Shown here in pieces: positions 24,953 to 34,740 of a stretch of DNA of 64,000 nt. Source of the stretch: CALKZN01 sp050633785 (GTDB taxonomy: Bacteria; Pseudomonadota; Gammaproteobacteria; Arenicellales; Arenicellaceae); NCBI GenBank assembly GCA_050633785.1, contig JBOEHE010000049.1:23748-87747 (forward strand), written 5' to 3'. A program made the translations under genes and the position numbers. Position 1 is the first letter of the stretch, and each line of letters starts with the position of its first letter. The notes beneath the pieces were generated by a model, which was not told the origin of the DNA, did not search any database, and was given only the letters and a program-made list of their open reading frames with translations.

Positions 24953-25906
24953 ATGAAAAACCGCAATATGAAAGACATTATTTACCTGAGCCTCGCTATT
25001 GGTTCAGGTTTACTTTTAGTACCTGATGCCTGGGCATGTTTTAATTCAAATGGTGGCGCCGTATCCTGCAGCAGCCCAGCATGTGACCCAGCAAAATCTG
25101 CAGCCGGTGGCGGGCAGTGTTTAACGTCACCAAGCTCGACTCCGGCTCCAACCGCGATCCCAGAACCGACACCCGTCTTGCCCGCCCCCTCTGCCACACC
25201 ATCGTCAGTGACCGGCTCTTCTGGTGACAATTTCGCATTGAAAAACAAAACCCCTTATTTTTTAGAAAATAGTGATTGGTATCGTGACCCAATAAGTGAG
25301 TTATTTGAAGGTCGTAAATATCTTTTTAGAGACAGCCAACTTCCTGAAAATTTATTATGGATGGAAGAGTTTTTCGGTCCTGAGCCATCAGGCCCGCGTT
25401 TAGCTGAGATGTTCAATCAACGATTTGAAGATGACTTTCGGTTGATGCAACTACAGGAAAAAGAAAACTCATGGTACGAATGGATGAATGGGATGCGTGA
25501 GAGACTCAATGAAATTGAAGAAAAAGTGTCTTTATCGTTAACCGAAAATGATCGTTTTGTCACAGACAATAGCTGGTCAGACACCGTCAAACGAAATGCC
25601 TATTATGATCCGGAATATCGAAAATTGACACAGTCTCTCTATGACAACAAAAATGAAAAACCGCTTTCTGCAAGCGATCAAAAACAGAAAGATGCATTAG
25701 TTCAGAAAATCAACAATCGAGACAAACCACTTAGAACAAATATGTGGGGTGATCCAATTGAAGTCAACAGGGATGAATATTTATCTCAAGAGGAAATCAA
25801 GAACTACGAAAGATACAAAAGACAAAGGTTGATTGAAATTGAATCCAATTCCTCTATTCCACATTCGGTTATCAGTGAAACCCAGGGAGTGATTAAGCTT
25901 AACTGA
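24953..25906 (+). CDS. Secreted protein paired with the TPR-barrel
   Basis: From ATG 24953 (GAGG 9 nt upstream) the product is 317 residues; an ATG at 24938 overlapping the previous stop is an alternative. A signal peptide ends near DAWA, followed by a short Cys-rich segment (CFNSNGG, SCSSPACDP, QCLT). A Pro/Thr/Ser linker (residues about 55-85) and a charged, mostly helical domain rich in Glu, Arg, Tyr and Asn follow. No family is recognised. Its tight coupling to the barrel gene makes it a candidate exported substrate or partner, which is inference. Confidence 0.6.
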   Translation: MKNRNMKDIIYLSLAIGSGLLLVPDAWACFNSNGGAVSCSSPACDPAKSAAGGGQCLTSPSSTPAPTAIPEPTPVLPAPSATPSSVTGSSGDNFALKNKTPYFLENSDWYRDPISELFEGRKYLFRDSQLPENLLWMEEFFGPEPSGPRLAEMFNQRFEDDFRLMQLQEKENSWYEWMNGMRERLNEIEEKVSLSLTENDRFVTDNSWSDTVKRNAYYDPEYRKLTQSLYDNKNEKPLSASDQKQKDALVQKINNRDKPLRTNMWGDPIEVNRDEYLSQEEIKNYERYKRQRLIEIESNSSIPHSVISETQGVIKLN

Positions 25907-25937
25907 AGTAAGCAATTACCAATCACAGAAGCTGTTA

Positions 25938-26864
25938 TCAGGAAAAAATCGCCTGCATATGCCCTGCCCCTTCATTTCGAACGAATTGTTTGAATGCTTC
26001 AGTCGCTGGATTAAGAGTTTTATTGGCCAGATTCAACACCAGCCAACTGCGCATTATGGGCACTTTATTGACATCTAAAACGGCTAATAAGCCTGATTTC
26101 TTCTCAAGGTGGATGGTATGCGCAGAAATAAAGGCCAAGCCCATATCAACCATAACTCCCTGTTTTATCGATTCATTGCTGGTAAATTCCTGTATTGCTG
26201 GCTGTTTCAAATCGTTCTTTACAAAAAATCGCTCTAGAATCATACGTGTTCCAGACCCTTGTTCTCTAGCGAGGAATTGCTGATCTTGCAGGTTCTGGGC
26301 CGTGACATTTTTCTGACCTGCCAATGGGTGAGCTGGTGATGCGATAACGACATAGGGGTGTTCATAAAACTCTTCAACGGCCACCTCCAAACGCTTAGGC
26401 GTACGCCCCATGATAGCCAGATCAATTTCATTGCTTTCAAGTTTATTAATAATGTTTCGTCGGTTCGCAATCGCTATATCCAGTTCAATTTCTGGATGCT
26501 GTTTTTTAAATTCAGCAGTCAGGCGTGGTGAAAAGTACTGAGTGGTAGTGACCATACCAATTTTCACCTTACCTTTACGCATGCCCTTTATCGCATCCAG
26601 CTCCTCACCAGCCTCACGCAAGGTCTGTGTTATCTGTCGTACATAAGGTACAAATTTATGTCCGGCACGTGTCAAACGTAAATTTCTACCCTCTTTGCTG
26701 AACAAAGCAACTCCGACCATCTCAGCCAAACGCTTCATTTGCATGGATACGGCTGGTTGTGTCAAATAGAGAATTTGAGCTGCCTGAGCAAAGCTTTCAT
26801 GCTCGGCAGCCACCAGAAAAATCTGCAACTGTCTTAAAGTGACATTTTTTAAGGATTCTTTCAT
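25938..26864 (-). CDS. LysR family regulator of the methylaspartate cluster
   Basis: The 308-residue protein has a winged helix-turn-helix (RQLQIFLVAAEHESFAQAAQ, residues 11-30, and TQPAVSMQMKRL) and the LysR effector domain. It most resembles CbbR/CysB-type members that respond to carbon metabolites (KVKIGMVTTTQYFSP at the start of the domain). It is divergent from the glutamate mutase operon across a 134-bp AT-rich gap and is probably its activator, responding to an intermediate such as mesaconate or methylaspartate; that effector is a guess. Confidence 0.85.
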   Translation of the reverse strand: MKESLKNVTLRQLQIFLVAAEHESFAQAAQILYLTQPAVSMQMKRLAEMVGVALFSKEGRNLRLTRAGHKFVPYVRQITQTLREAGEELDAIKGMRKGKVKIGMVTTTQYFSPRLTAEFKKQHPEIELDIAIANRRNIINKLESNEIDLAIMGRTPKRLEVAVEEFYEHPYVVIASPAHPLAGQKNVTAQNLQDQQFLAREQGSGTRMILERFFVKNDLKQPAIQEFTSNESIKQGVMVDMGLAFISAHTIHLEKKSGLLAVLDVNKVPIMRSWLVLNLANKTLNPATEAFKQFVRNEGAGHMQAIFS

Positions 26865-26998
26865 TTATCAATGGACCTTTTCTTTTACAACAAAAGCAGT
26901 TTAGCACAACACTTAAATAATACTTATCTATTTATCATTGAAATTAAATATTACTTATATATCATTCCAGTAATAACATCACTTAGACGAAGTTCATC

Positions 26999-27475
26999 AT
27001 GAAAAATACAGAGACCATCACCATTGTTATTGGCGTAATCGGTGCCGACTGCCATGCAGTTGGAAACAAAATCATAACCAGCGTTCTCAGCAAACTGGGT
27101 TTTAATGTGGTCAACCTAGGTGTCATGGTCAGCCAGGATGAATTTATTGACACCGCTATCGAAACTGGAGCTAAAGCAATTCTGGTGTCATCAATATATG
27201 GACATGGCGAAATTGATTGCATGGGTTTTCGTGGTCGCTGCATTGAACGAGGTCTGAACGATATTGTCCTATATGTTGGCGGAAATCTCGTTATTGGTAA
27301 ACACCCATTTTTCGAAGTAGAGAAATTATTCACTAAAATGGGCTTTGACCGAGTCTTCCCTCCCAGCATTGATTTAAATGATGTTGCTGATTTCCTGCAT
27401 GAAGATATCAACAAGCGGAACCTGCACCATCTAAAAGCCAGTGAATTAGCTCCCAAGGCACCACCCATAATGTAA
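26999..27475 (+). CDS. glmS: Glutamate mutase (methylaspartate mutase) subunit S
   Basis: The 158-residue small subunit binds adenosylcobalamin. The B12 motif is visible as Asp17-x-His19-x-x-Gly22 (GADCHAVG), followed by SSIYGHG and a VGGNL loop, matching MutS/GlmS of clostridia. With GlmE it interconverts L-glutamate and L-threo-3-methylaspartate. The symbol is the clostridial one and must not be confused with glucosamine-6-phosphate synthase. It starts the cluster and is followed by glmL after 14 bp. Confidence 0.93.
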   Translation: MKNTETITIVIGVIGADCHAVGNKIITSVLSKLGFNVVNLGVMVSQDEFIDTAIETGAKAILVSSIYGHGEIDCMGFRGRCIERGLNDIVLYVGGNLVIGKHPFFEVEKLFTKMGFDRVFPPSIDLNDVADFLHEDINKRNLHHLKASELAPKAPPIM

Positions 27476-27489
27476 ATAAAAACCAAGTC

Positions 27490-28947
27490 ATGAAGATAGT
27501 ATCAATCGACATCGGTTCAACCTGGACCAAGGGCGCTATTTTCCAACTGGAAAATAATCAATTAAAACTTATATCACGAGCAGATCATAAAACAACTATA
27601 GATAACCTCGCCACCGGCTTTTTTCATGTTCTTGAAACTCTAGCACCAACCTACTCTAGCAGTGTGGCCAAGAATGAGATGAAATTATTCTATTCATCGT
27701 CTGCTAAAGGAGGTCTGGCAGTAGCGGCACTTGGAATTGTACCCGATATCACCCTAGAAACAGCTAAGATTGCCGCTTTTTCAGCAGGCGCAAAAATCAA
27801 CCACTGTTTTTCTTATCACCTGACTGAAGCCGACCTTGCAGAGATGCAAAATTCGGCACCCGATATATTGCTGTTCACGGGCGGCACAGATGGTGGCAAC
27901 TCAGATTATGTCTTGTCAAATGCCAGAAAGCTGGCAGAACTGGATTTGGACTGCTCTATTATTTATGCGGGAAACCGTGCAGTAGCCGATCAGGTGAGTC
28001 AAATACTCGTTGAGAAGGAATTAACGGTAGTCGACAACATATTGCCCGAAATAGACCAACAGAATCCACAACCAGCCAGAGATGCAATGCGCGATATATT
28101 TCTGGCAAAAATTGTCAAAGGCAAAGGTCTGCACACTATTATCGAGCAGATAAACGAGCAACCATTGCCGACACCATTTGCGGTTCACGAACTCACTCGA
28201 CATATCCGCAATCATGTACAAGGTTGGGAAGAATTCATTGTGCTGGATCTGGGCGGAGCCACAACAGATGTCTACTCCTGTCACAAAGAACAGTTGGGGG
28301 CAGCAACTGTCTTAAGAGGATTACTTGAACCAGAAATCAAACGCACTGTTGAAGGCGATTTAGGCTTACGTATTTCCGCACAGGCTGCAGTAGAGTCCAA
28401 CCCGGCATTGTTGGCTAATGAGCTAGGAAAATATCTGCAAACACAAGAGTCACTAGTTGAATATGCCAACAAGGTAAGCCATTCTCCAGACCATATCGGC
28501 AGCAATAAACTGGACCAACAGAAAGACCAATTGATCGCTGGAAGTTGCATTGCCAATGCCTGTGCTAGACATGCCGGTCGCATGCATAAGGTTCATACCG
28601 CTGACGGTATTGTGAATGTACAAACAGGCCGCGACCTGCGCAGCGTTAAAAAATTAATTGGTTCTGGCGGCTACTTAGCCAATTCAACTCTATTCACACC
28701 CAATGATTGGCTTAACAAAATACCGGAAGATAACCGTGGCCGTCAGGTGTTATTGCCAGACACTATCACTTACTTTCAGGACGACCAATACCTGTTACCA
28801 CTACTAGGTAATATTGCACAGCAATACCCAGAAGCAGCAGCTCAAGCCGCGATAGACAGCCTCAGCGTCAACAATCACTTACCTGACGCCATTAACGCTG
28901 AGATAAAAAATTATCAACCTGAACCGGTGAGCCAAGCTTCATTATAA
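27490..28947 (+). CDS. glmL: Glutamate mutase-associated protein GlmL/MutL
   Basis: The 485-residue ASKHA-fold ATPase begins with the phosphate-binding loop VSIDIGSTWTKG. A second nucleotide motif is VLDLGGATTDV near residue 253, with a third Gly-rich turn at LIGSGGYLAN near residue 391. MutL-type proteins reactivate glutamate mutase by swapping damaged cobalamin for fresh cofactor. Its position between the S and E subunit genes is the classical order. Confidence 0.93.
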   Translation: MKIVSIDIGSTWTKGAIFQLENNQLKLISRADHKTTIDNLATGFFHVLETLAPTYSSSVAKNEMKLFYSSSAKGGLAVAALGIVPDITLETAKIAAFSAGAKINHCFSYHLTEADLAEMQNSAPDILLFTGGTDGGNSDYVLSNARKLAELDLDCSIIYAGNRAVADQVSQILVEKELTVVDNILPEIDQQNPQPARDAMRDIFLAKIVKGKGLHTIIEQINEQPLPTPFAVHELTRHIRNHVQGWEEFIVLDLGGATTDVYSCHKEQLGAATVLRGLLEPEIKRTVEGDLGLRISAQAAVESNPALLANELGKYLQTQESLVEYANKVSHSPDHIGSNKLDQQKDQLIAGSCIANACARHAGRMHKVHTADGIVNVQTGRDLRSVKKLIGSGGYLANSTLFTPNDWLNKIPEDNRGRQVLLPDTITYFQDDQYLLPLLGNIAQQYPEAAAQAAIDSLSVNNHLPDAINAEIKNYQPEPVSQASL

Positions 28948-29022
28948 ACCTGAATCTTTAATTCCTTAATTTAACACAACAATTATTTTAGCCAATTCAG
29001 CTGTCCACTAGCAGAGTATCCA

Positions 29023-30468
29023 ATGGAAATCCGTAATAAAACCCTGAGCGAAAAAGTTCTCAACGAAGAACGTAAAAGCGTTCTGCAAACCTGGCCTACC
29101 GGCAAGAATATTCATTTCGATGAAGCCGTCAAATATCAACAGAGTATTCCTGACTCAAAACGTTTCTCTACTGCCTTAAACAATGCGGTAGAAACTCATA
29201 AAACATTACTGCAGCCTCGTGCTGGAGTTGCTTTATTGAATGAGCAGATAGCCCTTTTAACCCATCTGCAGGATTCATGCGACCTTCTACCAACAACCAT
29301 TGATGCTTATACTCGGTTGAATCGTTATGATGAAGCTGAAACCGGTATTAAGCGTTCCATAAGAGCAGGAACCTCATTATTAAACGGCTTCCCTGCAGTT
29401 AATCATGGCCTGGAAAACTGTCGTGAGTTGGTTGAATCTGTCAGTAAACCTATTGAGGTTAGACATGGTACTCCAGATGCTCGATTGCTCACAGAGATCA
29501 CTATGGCAGCAGGTTTCACCAGCAATGAAGGTGGCGGCATTTCCTACAATATTCCCTATTCAAAAAAAGTGCCGCTGGAAAAATCTATCAGAGACTGGCA
29601 GTACTGTGACCGCTTGATAGGTCTGTACGAAGAACAAGGCATCACTATCAACAGAGAACCCTTTGGCCCACTCACAGGAACCTTAGTGCCTCCTTTTATT
29701 TCACATTGTGTTGCCATTATCGAAGGCCTGCTGGCGCTGCAACAAGGTGTAAAGTGCCTGACTCTCGGCTATGGGCAGGCAGGCAACCTTATTCAAGATA
29801 TAGCTGCCATTCGCTCCCTGACAGAGTTAGGCCATGAGTATTTCCAAGATGCTGGTTTTGATGATTATAAACTCAGCACCGTCTTCCACCAATGGATGGG
29901 TGGCTTTCCTGAAGATGAATCAAAAGCCTATTCTGTCATCGGCCTAGGCGCGACTGCAGCAGCCCTTTCAGGGGCAACCAAGGTTATCGTCAAAACCCCA
30001 CATGAAGCAGGCGGTGTACCAACCAAAGAAGCGAACAAACAGGGACTGGAAGCAACCCGGCAAATAATCAATATGGTCCGTGACCAGCACTTTCCAGAAA
30101 GTGGTGGTCTGACACGAGAAATTGATTTAATAAAAGCCGAAGTCAGAGCGGTCATGTCAAAGGTATTTGAGATGGGTGATGGCGATGTTGCAGTTGGTGC
30201 TGTTCGCGCTTTCGAAGCAGGCATTATGGACATCCCTTTTGCTCCGTCAAGCTGCAACGCTGGCATATTGATGCCCGTACGAGACAACCATGGGGCTGTA
30301 CGTGTGTTGGACCCAGGTTCTACACCGTTACCTGATGACGTTCTCAGTTTCCATAGGGAAACCCTGGATATCCGGGCAGAAACTGAAGGTCGGGAAGTGT
30401 CTTTTCAGATGGTCATTGATGATATTAATGCCATTTCAAAAGGCAAACTGATTGGTCGACCTTCTTAG
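29023..30468 (+). CDS. glmE: Glutamate mutase epsilon subunit
   Basis: The 481-residue TIM-barrel subunit is almost the clostridial length (483). It carries the conserved RHGTPDARLL segment near residue 147, SNEGGGISYNIPYSK near residue 167 and the C-terminal LDPGSTPLPDD turn. It holds the substrate and joins subunit S around coenzyme B12. It lies 75 bp after glmL and 57 bp before the ammonia-lyase gene. Confidence 0.94.
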   Translation: MEIRNKTLSEKVLNEERKSVLQTWPTGKNIHFDEAVKYQQSIPDSKRFSTALNNAVETHKTLLQPRAGVALLNEQIALLTHLQDSCDLLPTTIDAYTRLNRYDEAETGIKRSIRAGTSLLNGFPAVNHGLENCRELVESVSKPIEVRHGTPDARLLTEITMAAGFTSNEGGGISYNIPYSKKVPLEKSIRDWQYCDRLIGLYEEQGITINREPFGPLTGTLVPPFISHCVAIIEGLLALQQGVKCLTLGYGQAGNLIQDIAAIRSLTELGHEYFQDAGFDDYKLSTVFHQWMGGFPEDESKAYSVIGLGATAAALSGATKVIVKTPHEAGGVPTKEANKQGLEATRQIINMVRDQHFPESGGLTREIDLIKAEVRAVMSKVFEMGDGDVAVGAVRAFEAGIMDIPFAPSSCNAGILMPVRDNHGAVRVLDPGSTPLPDDVLSFHRETLDIRAETEGREVSFQMVIDDINAISKGKLIGRPS

Positions 30469-30525
30469 TAAGAATATATTTAATACCTTTACAACAACAA
30501 ATACATACAAACGATTTATACTGTC

Positions 30526-31827
30526 ATGAAAATTACCCAAGCTCACTTTGTTGCGGGCAAATCAGCCTTTTATTTTGATGATCAACAGGCAATCAAGAAT
30601 GGAGCCGACCAAAATGGCTTTATTTATACCGGAGACCCAAGTACTGCTGGATTTTCCTCAATTCGCCAGGCAGGTGAATGCATATCCATCTTACTACAAT
30701 TGGAAAATGGCAGTATTGCCAAAGGTGATTGTGTCGCCGTACAGTATTCTGGAGCTGGTGGCCGCGACCCTTTATTCATCAGCGATGTCTTTCTGCCATT
30801 TCTAGAACAACATATCACTCCCCTGTTGGAAGGTCTGGACATTAGCAAGTTCAAAGCTAATTCTATATTTTTTGACACGCTTGAAATTGAAGGTAAACCA
30901 CTGCATACCGCCATCCGCTATGGCATATCACAAGCATTGTTGGATGCCAGCGCTCTGTCACAGCAATGTCTGAAAACACAGATCATCTGCAATGAATACC
31001 AGTTGCCACTGATAGCAGAACCTATCCCTTTGTTTGGTCAAAGCGGGGATGACCGTTACACCGCCATCGACAAGATGGTGCTGAAAAGAGTAGATACATT
31101 ACCCCATGCATTGATTAACAATATACCCAACAAGCTCGGCCATAAAGGAGAGAAGTTGCAAGAATATGTGCAATGGTTGGTTAAACGAATCACCGAAACA
31201 AGACCAGATACTCACTATCAACCCGATTTACACATCGATGTTTATGGCACCATTGGGATGATTTTCGAACATGATACGAAAAAAATTGCTGACTACATTG
31301 CCAGCTTGCAAGAACTGGCTCATCCTTTTAATTTATATATTGAAGGGCCTATCGATGTTGGCAGTAAACCAGCACAAATCGATTCTCTTGCCGCTGTAAA
31401 ACAGCAGTTGGAAAAGACTGGTTCAAAGGCCAAGCTTGTCGCGGATGAGTGGTGCAATACTTACCAGGATATTGTTGATTTCACAGATGCTGATTGTTGC
31501 CATATGGTGCAAATAAAAACACCTGACCTGGGCAGCATCCATAACATTGTTGACGCCATTGTGTATTGCAAACAACATGGCATGCAAGCCTATCAGGGCG
31601 GTACTTGCAATGAGACCGATATCTCGGCACAAACCTGTGTGCACCTTGCATTAGCTGCCAGGCCCGAACGGATGCTAGTTAAACCTGGAATGGGCTTTGA
31701 TGAAGGCATGACCATCGTCGGCAATGAGATGCATCGCAGCATAGCTATTTTAAAAAACTCTGTAAGCAGAGCTACTGCTAATCCCACATTAAATAGAACA
31801 CCTTCACTTATAAGAGCGCTATTTTGA
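30526..31827 (+). CDS. mal: Methylaspartate ammonia-lyase
   Basis: The 433-residue enolase-superfamily enzyme converts 3-methylaspartate into mesaconate and ammonia. The known active-site set of the Clostridium tetanomorphum enzyme falls at identical numbering: His194, metal ligands Asp238, Glu273 and Asp307, and catalytic Lys331 (in VQIKTPDLG). This makes the call firm. The stop overlaps the TTG start of the next gene (TTGA), indicating coupling. Confidence 0.95.
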   Translation: MKITQAHFVAGKSAFYFDDQQAIKNGADQNGFIYTGDPSTAGFSSIRQAGECISILLQLENGSIAKGDCVAVQYSGAGGRDPLFISDVFLPFLEQHITPLLEGLDISKFKANSIFFDTLEIEGKPLHTAIRYGISQALLDASALSQQCLKTQIICNEYQLPLIAEPIPLFGQSGDDRYTAIDKMVLKRVDTLPHALINNIPNKLGHKGEKLQEYVQWLVKRITETRPDTHYQPDLHIDVYGTIGMIFEHDTKKIADYIASLQELAHPFNLYIEGPIDVGSKPAQIDSLAAVKQQLEKTGSKAKLVADEWCNTYQDIVDFTDADCCHMVQIKTPDLGSIHNIVDAIVYCKQHGMQAYQGGTCNETDISAQTCVHLALAARPERMLVKPGMGFDEGMTIVGNEMHRSIAILKNSVSRATANPTLNRTPSLIRALF

Positions 31828-32984
31828 ATACTACTAATCACACTACCGAGAACAGCAAGCCTTTCGAAGGTTTGCTGGTTATTTCCATCGAACAAGCTGT
31901 AGCGGCTCCCCTGTGCTCCTGTCAATTAGCCGAAGGCGGAGCTAGAGTTATCAAAGTCGAACGAGCAGAAGGAGACTTCGCTCGAAACTATGATACGGCG
32001 GTTAAGGGGGAATCCTCCTACTTTGTCTGGGCCAATCACGGCAAACAGTCCTTGAGCCTGAACTTTAAAGACCCCCATGGTGCAAAGCTCTTGCACAACA
32101 TGCTCAAAAAAGCTGATATCTTGATCCAAAATCTGGCCCCTGGTGCAATGCAACGGGCTGGTTTTGGTTCTGATGAATTGCGCCAACAATACCCTCAACT
32201 GATCACCTGCGATATCAGCGGCTATGGTGACTCTGGCATCTATCGAGATATGAAAGCCTATGATTTTCTGGTGCAATGCGAAAGTGGTCTGGTTGCCATC
32301 AACGGCGCGCCTGAAGCCTATGGACGTATCGGAGTGTCTGTCTGCGATATTGGCGCAGGCATGAATGCCTTGATTGGCATCCAGAATGCCTTATTGTCGA
32401 GGGCAAAAACTGGTCAGGGTTCAGGAGTTAAAGTGTCTTTGTTTGATACCGCAGCTGATTGGATGAGCGTGCCGTATCTGCACAGTGTTTACGCCGGCAA
32501 GGCACCAAAACGTGTTGGACTGCATCACCCTTCAATTGCCCCTTACGGCGGTTACACAACAGCCGATGAAGAAATTCTAGCCATTTCGATTCAAAATGAA
32601 CGTGAATGGATACGCTTTTGCGCAGAAGTATTGGAACATGCTGATTTGGCAAGCGATAGTCGTTTTAATAATGCGAGTGCTCGAGTTGAGAACCGTCACA
32701 TTCTGGACGATTATATCAAACAGGTTTTTTCACAAAAGAGCCGAGAGCAATTAGAAGAAATTCTCAAGAGTGCCGCTATCGCCTATGGTGCTGTTAATTC
32801 AGTTGAATCATTCAGTCAACACCCGCAACTACGTCGCAGAAAAGTTACTTTAGAAAGTGGTGAAGAGACTGATATCATTGATTCACCCATCAGACATTCG
32901 ACCAAACCTGACGATGAAAATTTTGGTGCAGTGCCTTCATTGGGACAACATACTGAACTAATCAAACAGGAATTTTCCGAATAA
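31824..32984 (+). CDS. Class III CoA-transferase, probably mesaconate-specific
   Basis: The 386-residue CaiB/BaiF family protein has the N-terminal block LVISIEQAVAAPLCSCQLAEGGARVIKVE in segments, SLNFKDPHGAKLL near residue 78 and the catalytic aspartate in VCDIGAG (Asp175). The start is TTG within a 4-bp overlap with the ammonia-lyase stop; the next Met is 92 residues in, too far. By context it should activate mesaconate to mesaconyl-CoA using a donor such as succinyl-CoA or acetyl-CoA, as in haloarchaeal succinyl-CoA:mesaconate CoA-transferase. Substrate is inferred, not seen. Confidence 0.85.
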   Translation: MNTTNHTTENSKPFEGLLVISIEQAVAAPLCSCQLAEGGARVIKVERAEGDFARNYDTAVKGESSYFVWANHGKQSLSLNFKDPHGAKLLHNMLKKADILIQNLAPGAMQRAGFGSDELRQQYPQLITCDISGYGDSGIYRDMKAYDFLVQCESGLVAINGAPEAYGRIGVSVCDIGAGMNALIGIQNALLSRAKTGQGSGVKVSLFDTAADWMSVPYLHSVYAGKAPKRVGLHHPSIAPYGGYTTADEEILAISIQNEREWIRFCAEVLEHADLASDSRFNNASARVENRHILDDYIKQVFSQKSREQLEEILKSAAIAYGAVNSVESFSQHPQLRRRKVTLESGEETDIIDSPIRHSTKPDDENFGAVPSLGQHTELIKQEFSE

Positions 32985-33010
32985 ACGACTCAAAGCCCAG
33001 ACTCTTAACC

Positions 33011-33892
33011 ATGCAAAATTTACCTAATTGGCGGTCAATATTATTTGTACCAGCACATGTAGAACGTTTTATTAAATCTGCACATACCCGTAGTGCTGAT
33101 GCTATTCAGTTAGACTTGGAAGACAGCGTACCAATAGATGTCAAGGAACAGGCACGACAAGGGTTAGCCGGATACACTGAATATCTGCATTCAAAAAAAT
33201 GTGCCATCGTCATTCGGGTTAATCGTGACCTGAAAAATTGCCTGCTGGATTTGGAAGCGGCTATTTTACACGAGGTCAGTGCTATCACCCTGCCTAAAGT
33301 CATGGGGCCTGAGCATATCTGTCTTATCGATGAAGCCATGACAGAAATTGAGTTACGCAAAGGCTTGCCACCAGGGAAAATTCGTTTGATAGCCTTGATA
33401 GAAACCATTGATGGCCTGGCTTCAATCAAGGCTATTGCAAAATCCAGTCCCAGACTTGCCGGTCTGGCATTGGGCACTGAAGACTTAAGCCTTGATGGAG
33501 GATTTGATCCCAGTGAAGAAAACTTATTTCATCCAGCTCAACAGTTGGTTTTCGCTGCCAAATCAGCACGGATTAATGCTTATGGGTTCCCTGCAAGCAT
33601 TGCTGATTATTCTGATTTAAACCAACTTACCCAGCGCATAGAAAAAGCTAAATCAATGGGTTTTGATGGGTCTTTTTGCATACATCCCAGCCAGGTACAA
33701 GTGCTGAACAAGGTTTACCAAATATCGCCAACAGAGCTTGAACAGGCACAAAAGATTATAATGGCCTATGACGATGCTATCAGCAAACAACGCGCTGCGG
33801 TGGAAGTTGATGGAAAAATGGTTGACTTACCGGTCGTAGAACGTGCACGAAGAACTCTGGAATATGCTCAATCCCAACATTTACCAGAATGA
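33011..33892 (+). CDS. CitE-like acyl-CoA lyase (citramalyl- or methylmalyl-CoA)
   Basis: The 293-residue HpcH/HpaI TIM-barrel protein shows LFVPAH at the start, AIQLDLEDSVP (metal and CoA region), IRVN, TLPKV, ALIET and the LGTEDLS loop. Members cleave (S)-citramalyl-CoA to pyruvate and acetyl-CoA, or 3-methylmalyl-CoA to glyoxylate and propionyl-CoA. Its place as last gene of the methylaspartate cluster suggests it splits the hydrated mesaconyl-CoA. Which C5 thioester is used cannot be read here. Confidence 0.85.
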   Translation: MQNLPNWRSILFVPAHVERFIKSAHTRSADAIQLDLEDSVPIDVKEQARQGLAGYTEYLHSKKCAIVIRVNRDLKNCLLDLEAAILHEVSAITLPKVMGPEHICLIDEAMTEIELRKGLPPGKIRLIALIETIDGLASIKAIAKSSPRLAGLALGTEDLSLDGGFDPSEENLFHPAQQLVFAAKSARINAYGFPASIADYSDLNQLTQRIEKAKSMGFDGSFCIHPSQVQVLNKVYQISPTELEQAQKIIMAYDDAISKQRAAVEVDGKMVDLPVVERARRTLEYAQSQHLPE

Positions 33893-33927
33893 TTGAAATT
33901 GAATTAATGGGGAAAACAGCCTGCTCA

Positions 33928-34740
33928 TCAAATAGGCATCGCTGCCAGCAGGTTTTGTAATTCAACCTCCTTTTGATCACCCATCAACATATACGTCATA
34001 CCACGATTAGCCCACAATACTGAGTTAATTCCTGCATAACGATACGACTTACTCGCATGTTGCAATGCGTTCGCTTTAGTAACACATAAGGCCAATGGCT
34101 TGCCTGTCTCTGGCAGGTAAACCATTTGAATTATTATCTCACCTTCAAATGCTAATTCCTGAACTCGGCGAAATTCATAGCCCTGAGCTGACAAGTCGGG
34201 AATCATCAAATCATGTCCTCCTTTTGTATTGAAGGAACTGATCACCTGATTTGCTTCCCGTTCATTCTGGTGGACCATCTCTACTGTTTTTCGGGTATAC
34301 AAGGCTTGATATTGAATCATAGCGTCAATCAACGCTTTTGAACCATAGGGTCGAAATGAATCATCTGTCAGTTGTTGCTCAGTTGCTGGTGATTTCAGAG
34401 AATTAAAACCAAGCATCAATAAGGCTCCAGACAAAAAAGCGACGCATAAACAAGCCGCCATAGACCACTTTTTGATAAAACTTCCTGTCACAACTGTATC
34501 TGACACACCTTGTCTTGAAACCTGAGACAATTGTTGTATCTGCATCTCCAGTTCTTCAGGCACTGGAGGAAGGTTTTCTGCCGCAAATGCCGCTTGATAA
34601 GGCAACTGTGAAGAGCGCATTTCCAACACTCTATGCCTGAGATCAGCATCATGCTCTAGAATTTTCTCAAAGGCTTTCATTGTCTCTTCATCAAGAGACT
34701 TTTCAACATACCTTAAAATATGTAAATCATCAAAATTCAT
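33928..34740 (-). CDS. Anti-sigma factor (membrane)
   Basis: The 270-residue protein has a cytoplasmic N-terminal region (residues 1-85) with the opening LRYVEKSLDEETMKAFE, as in zinc-finger-like anti-sigma domains but lacking the HxxxCxxC ligands. One membrane helix (about residues 91-110) and a periplasmic sensor domain follow. Its start overlaps the stop of the ECF sigma gene by 4 bp (ATGA). It probably keeps that sigma factor inactive until an envelope signal arrives. Confidence 0.8.
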   Translation of the reverse strand: MNFDDLHILRYVEKSLDEETMKAFEKILEHDADLRHRVLEMRSSQLPYQAAFAAENLPPVPEELEMQIQQLSQVSRQGVSDTVVTGSFIKKWSMAACLCVAFLSGALLMLGFNSLKSPATEQQLTDDSFRPYGSKALIDAMIQYQALYTRKTVEMVHQNEREANQVISSFNTKGGHDLMIPDLSAQGYEFRRVQELAFEGEIIIQMVYLPETGKPLALCVTKANALQHASKSYRYAGINSVLWANRGMTYMLMGDQKEVELQNLLAAMPI

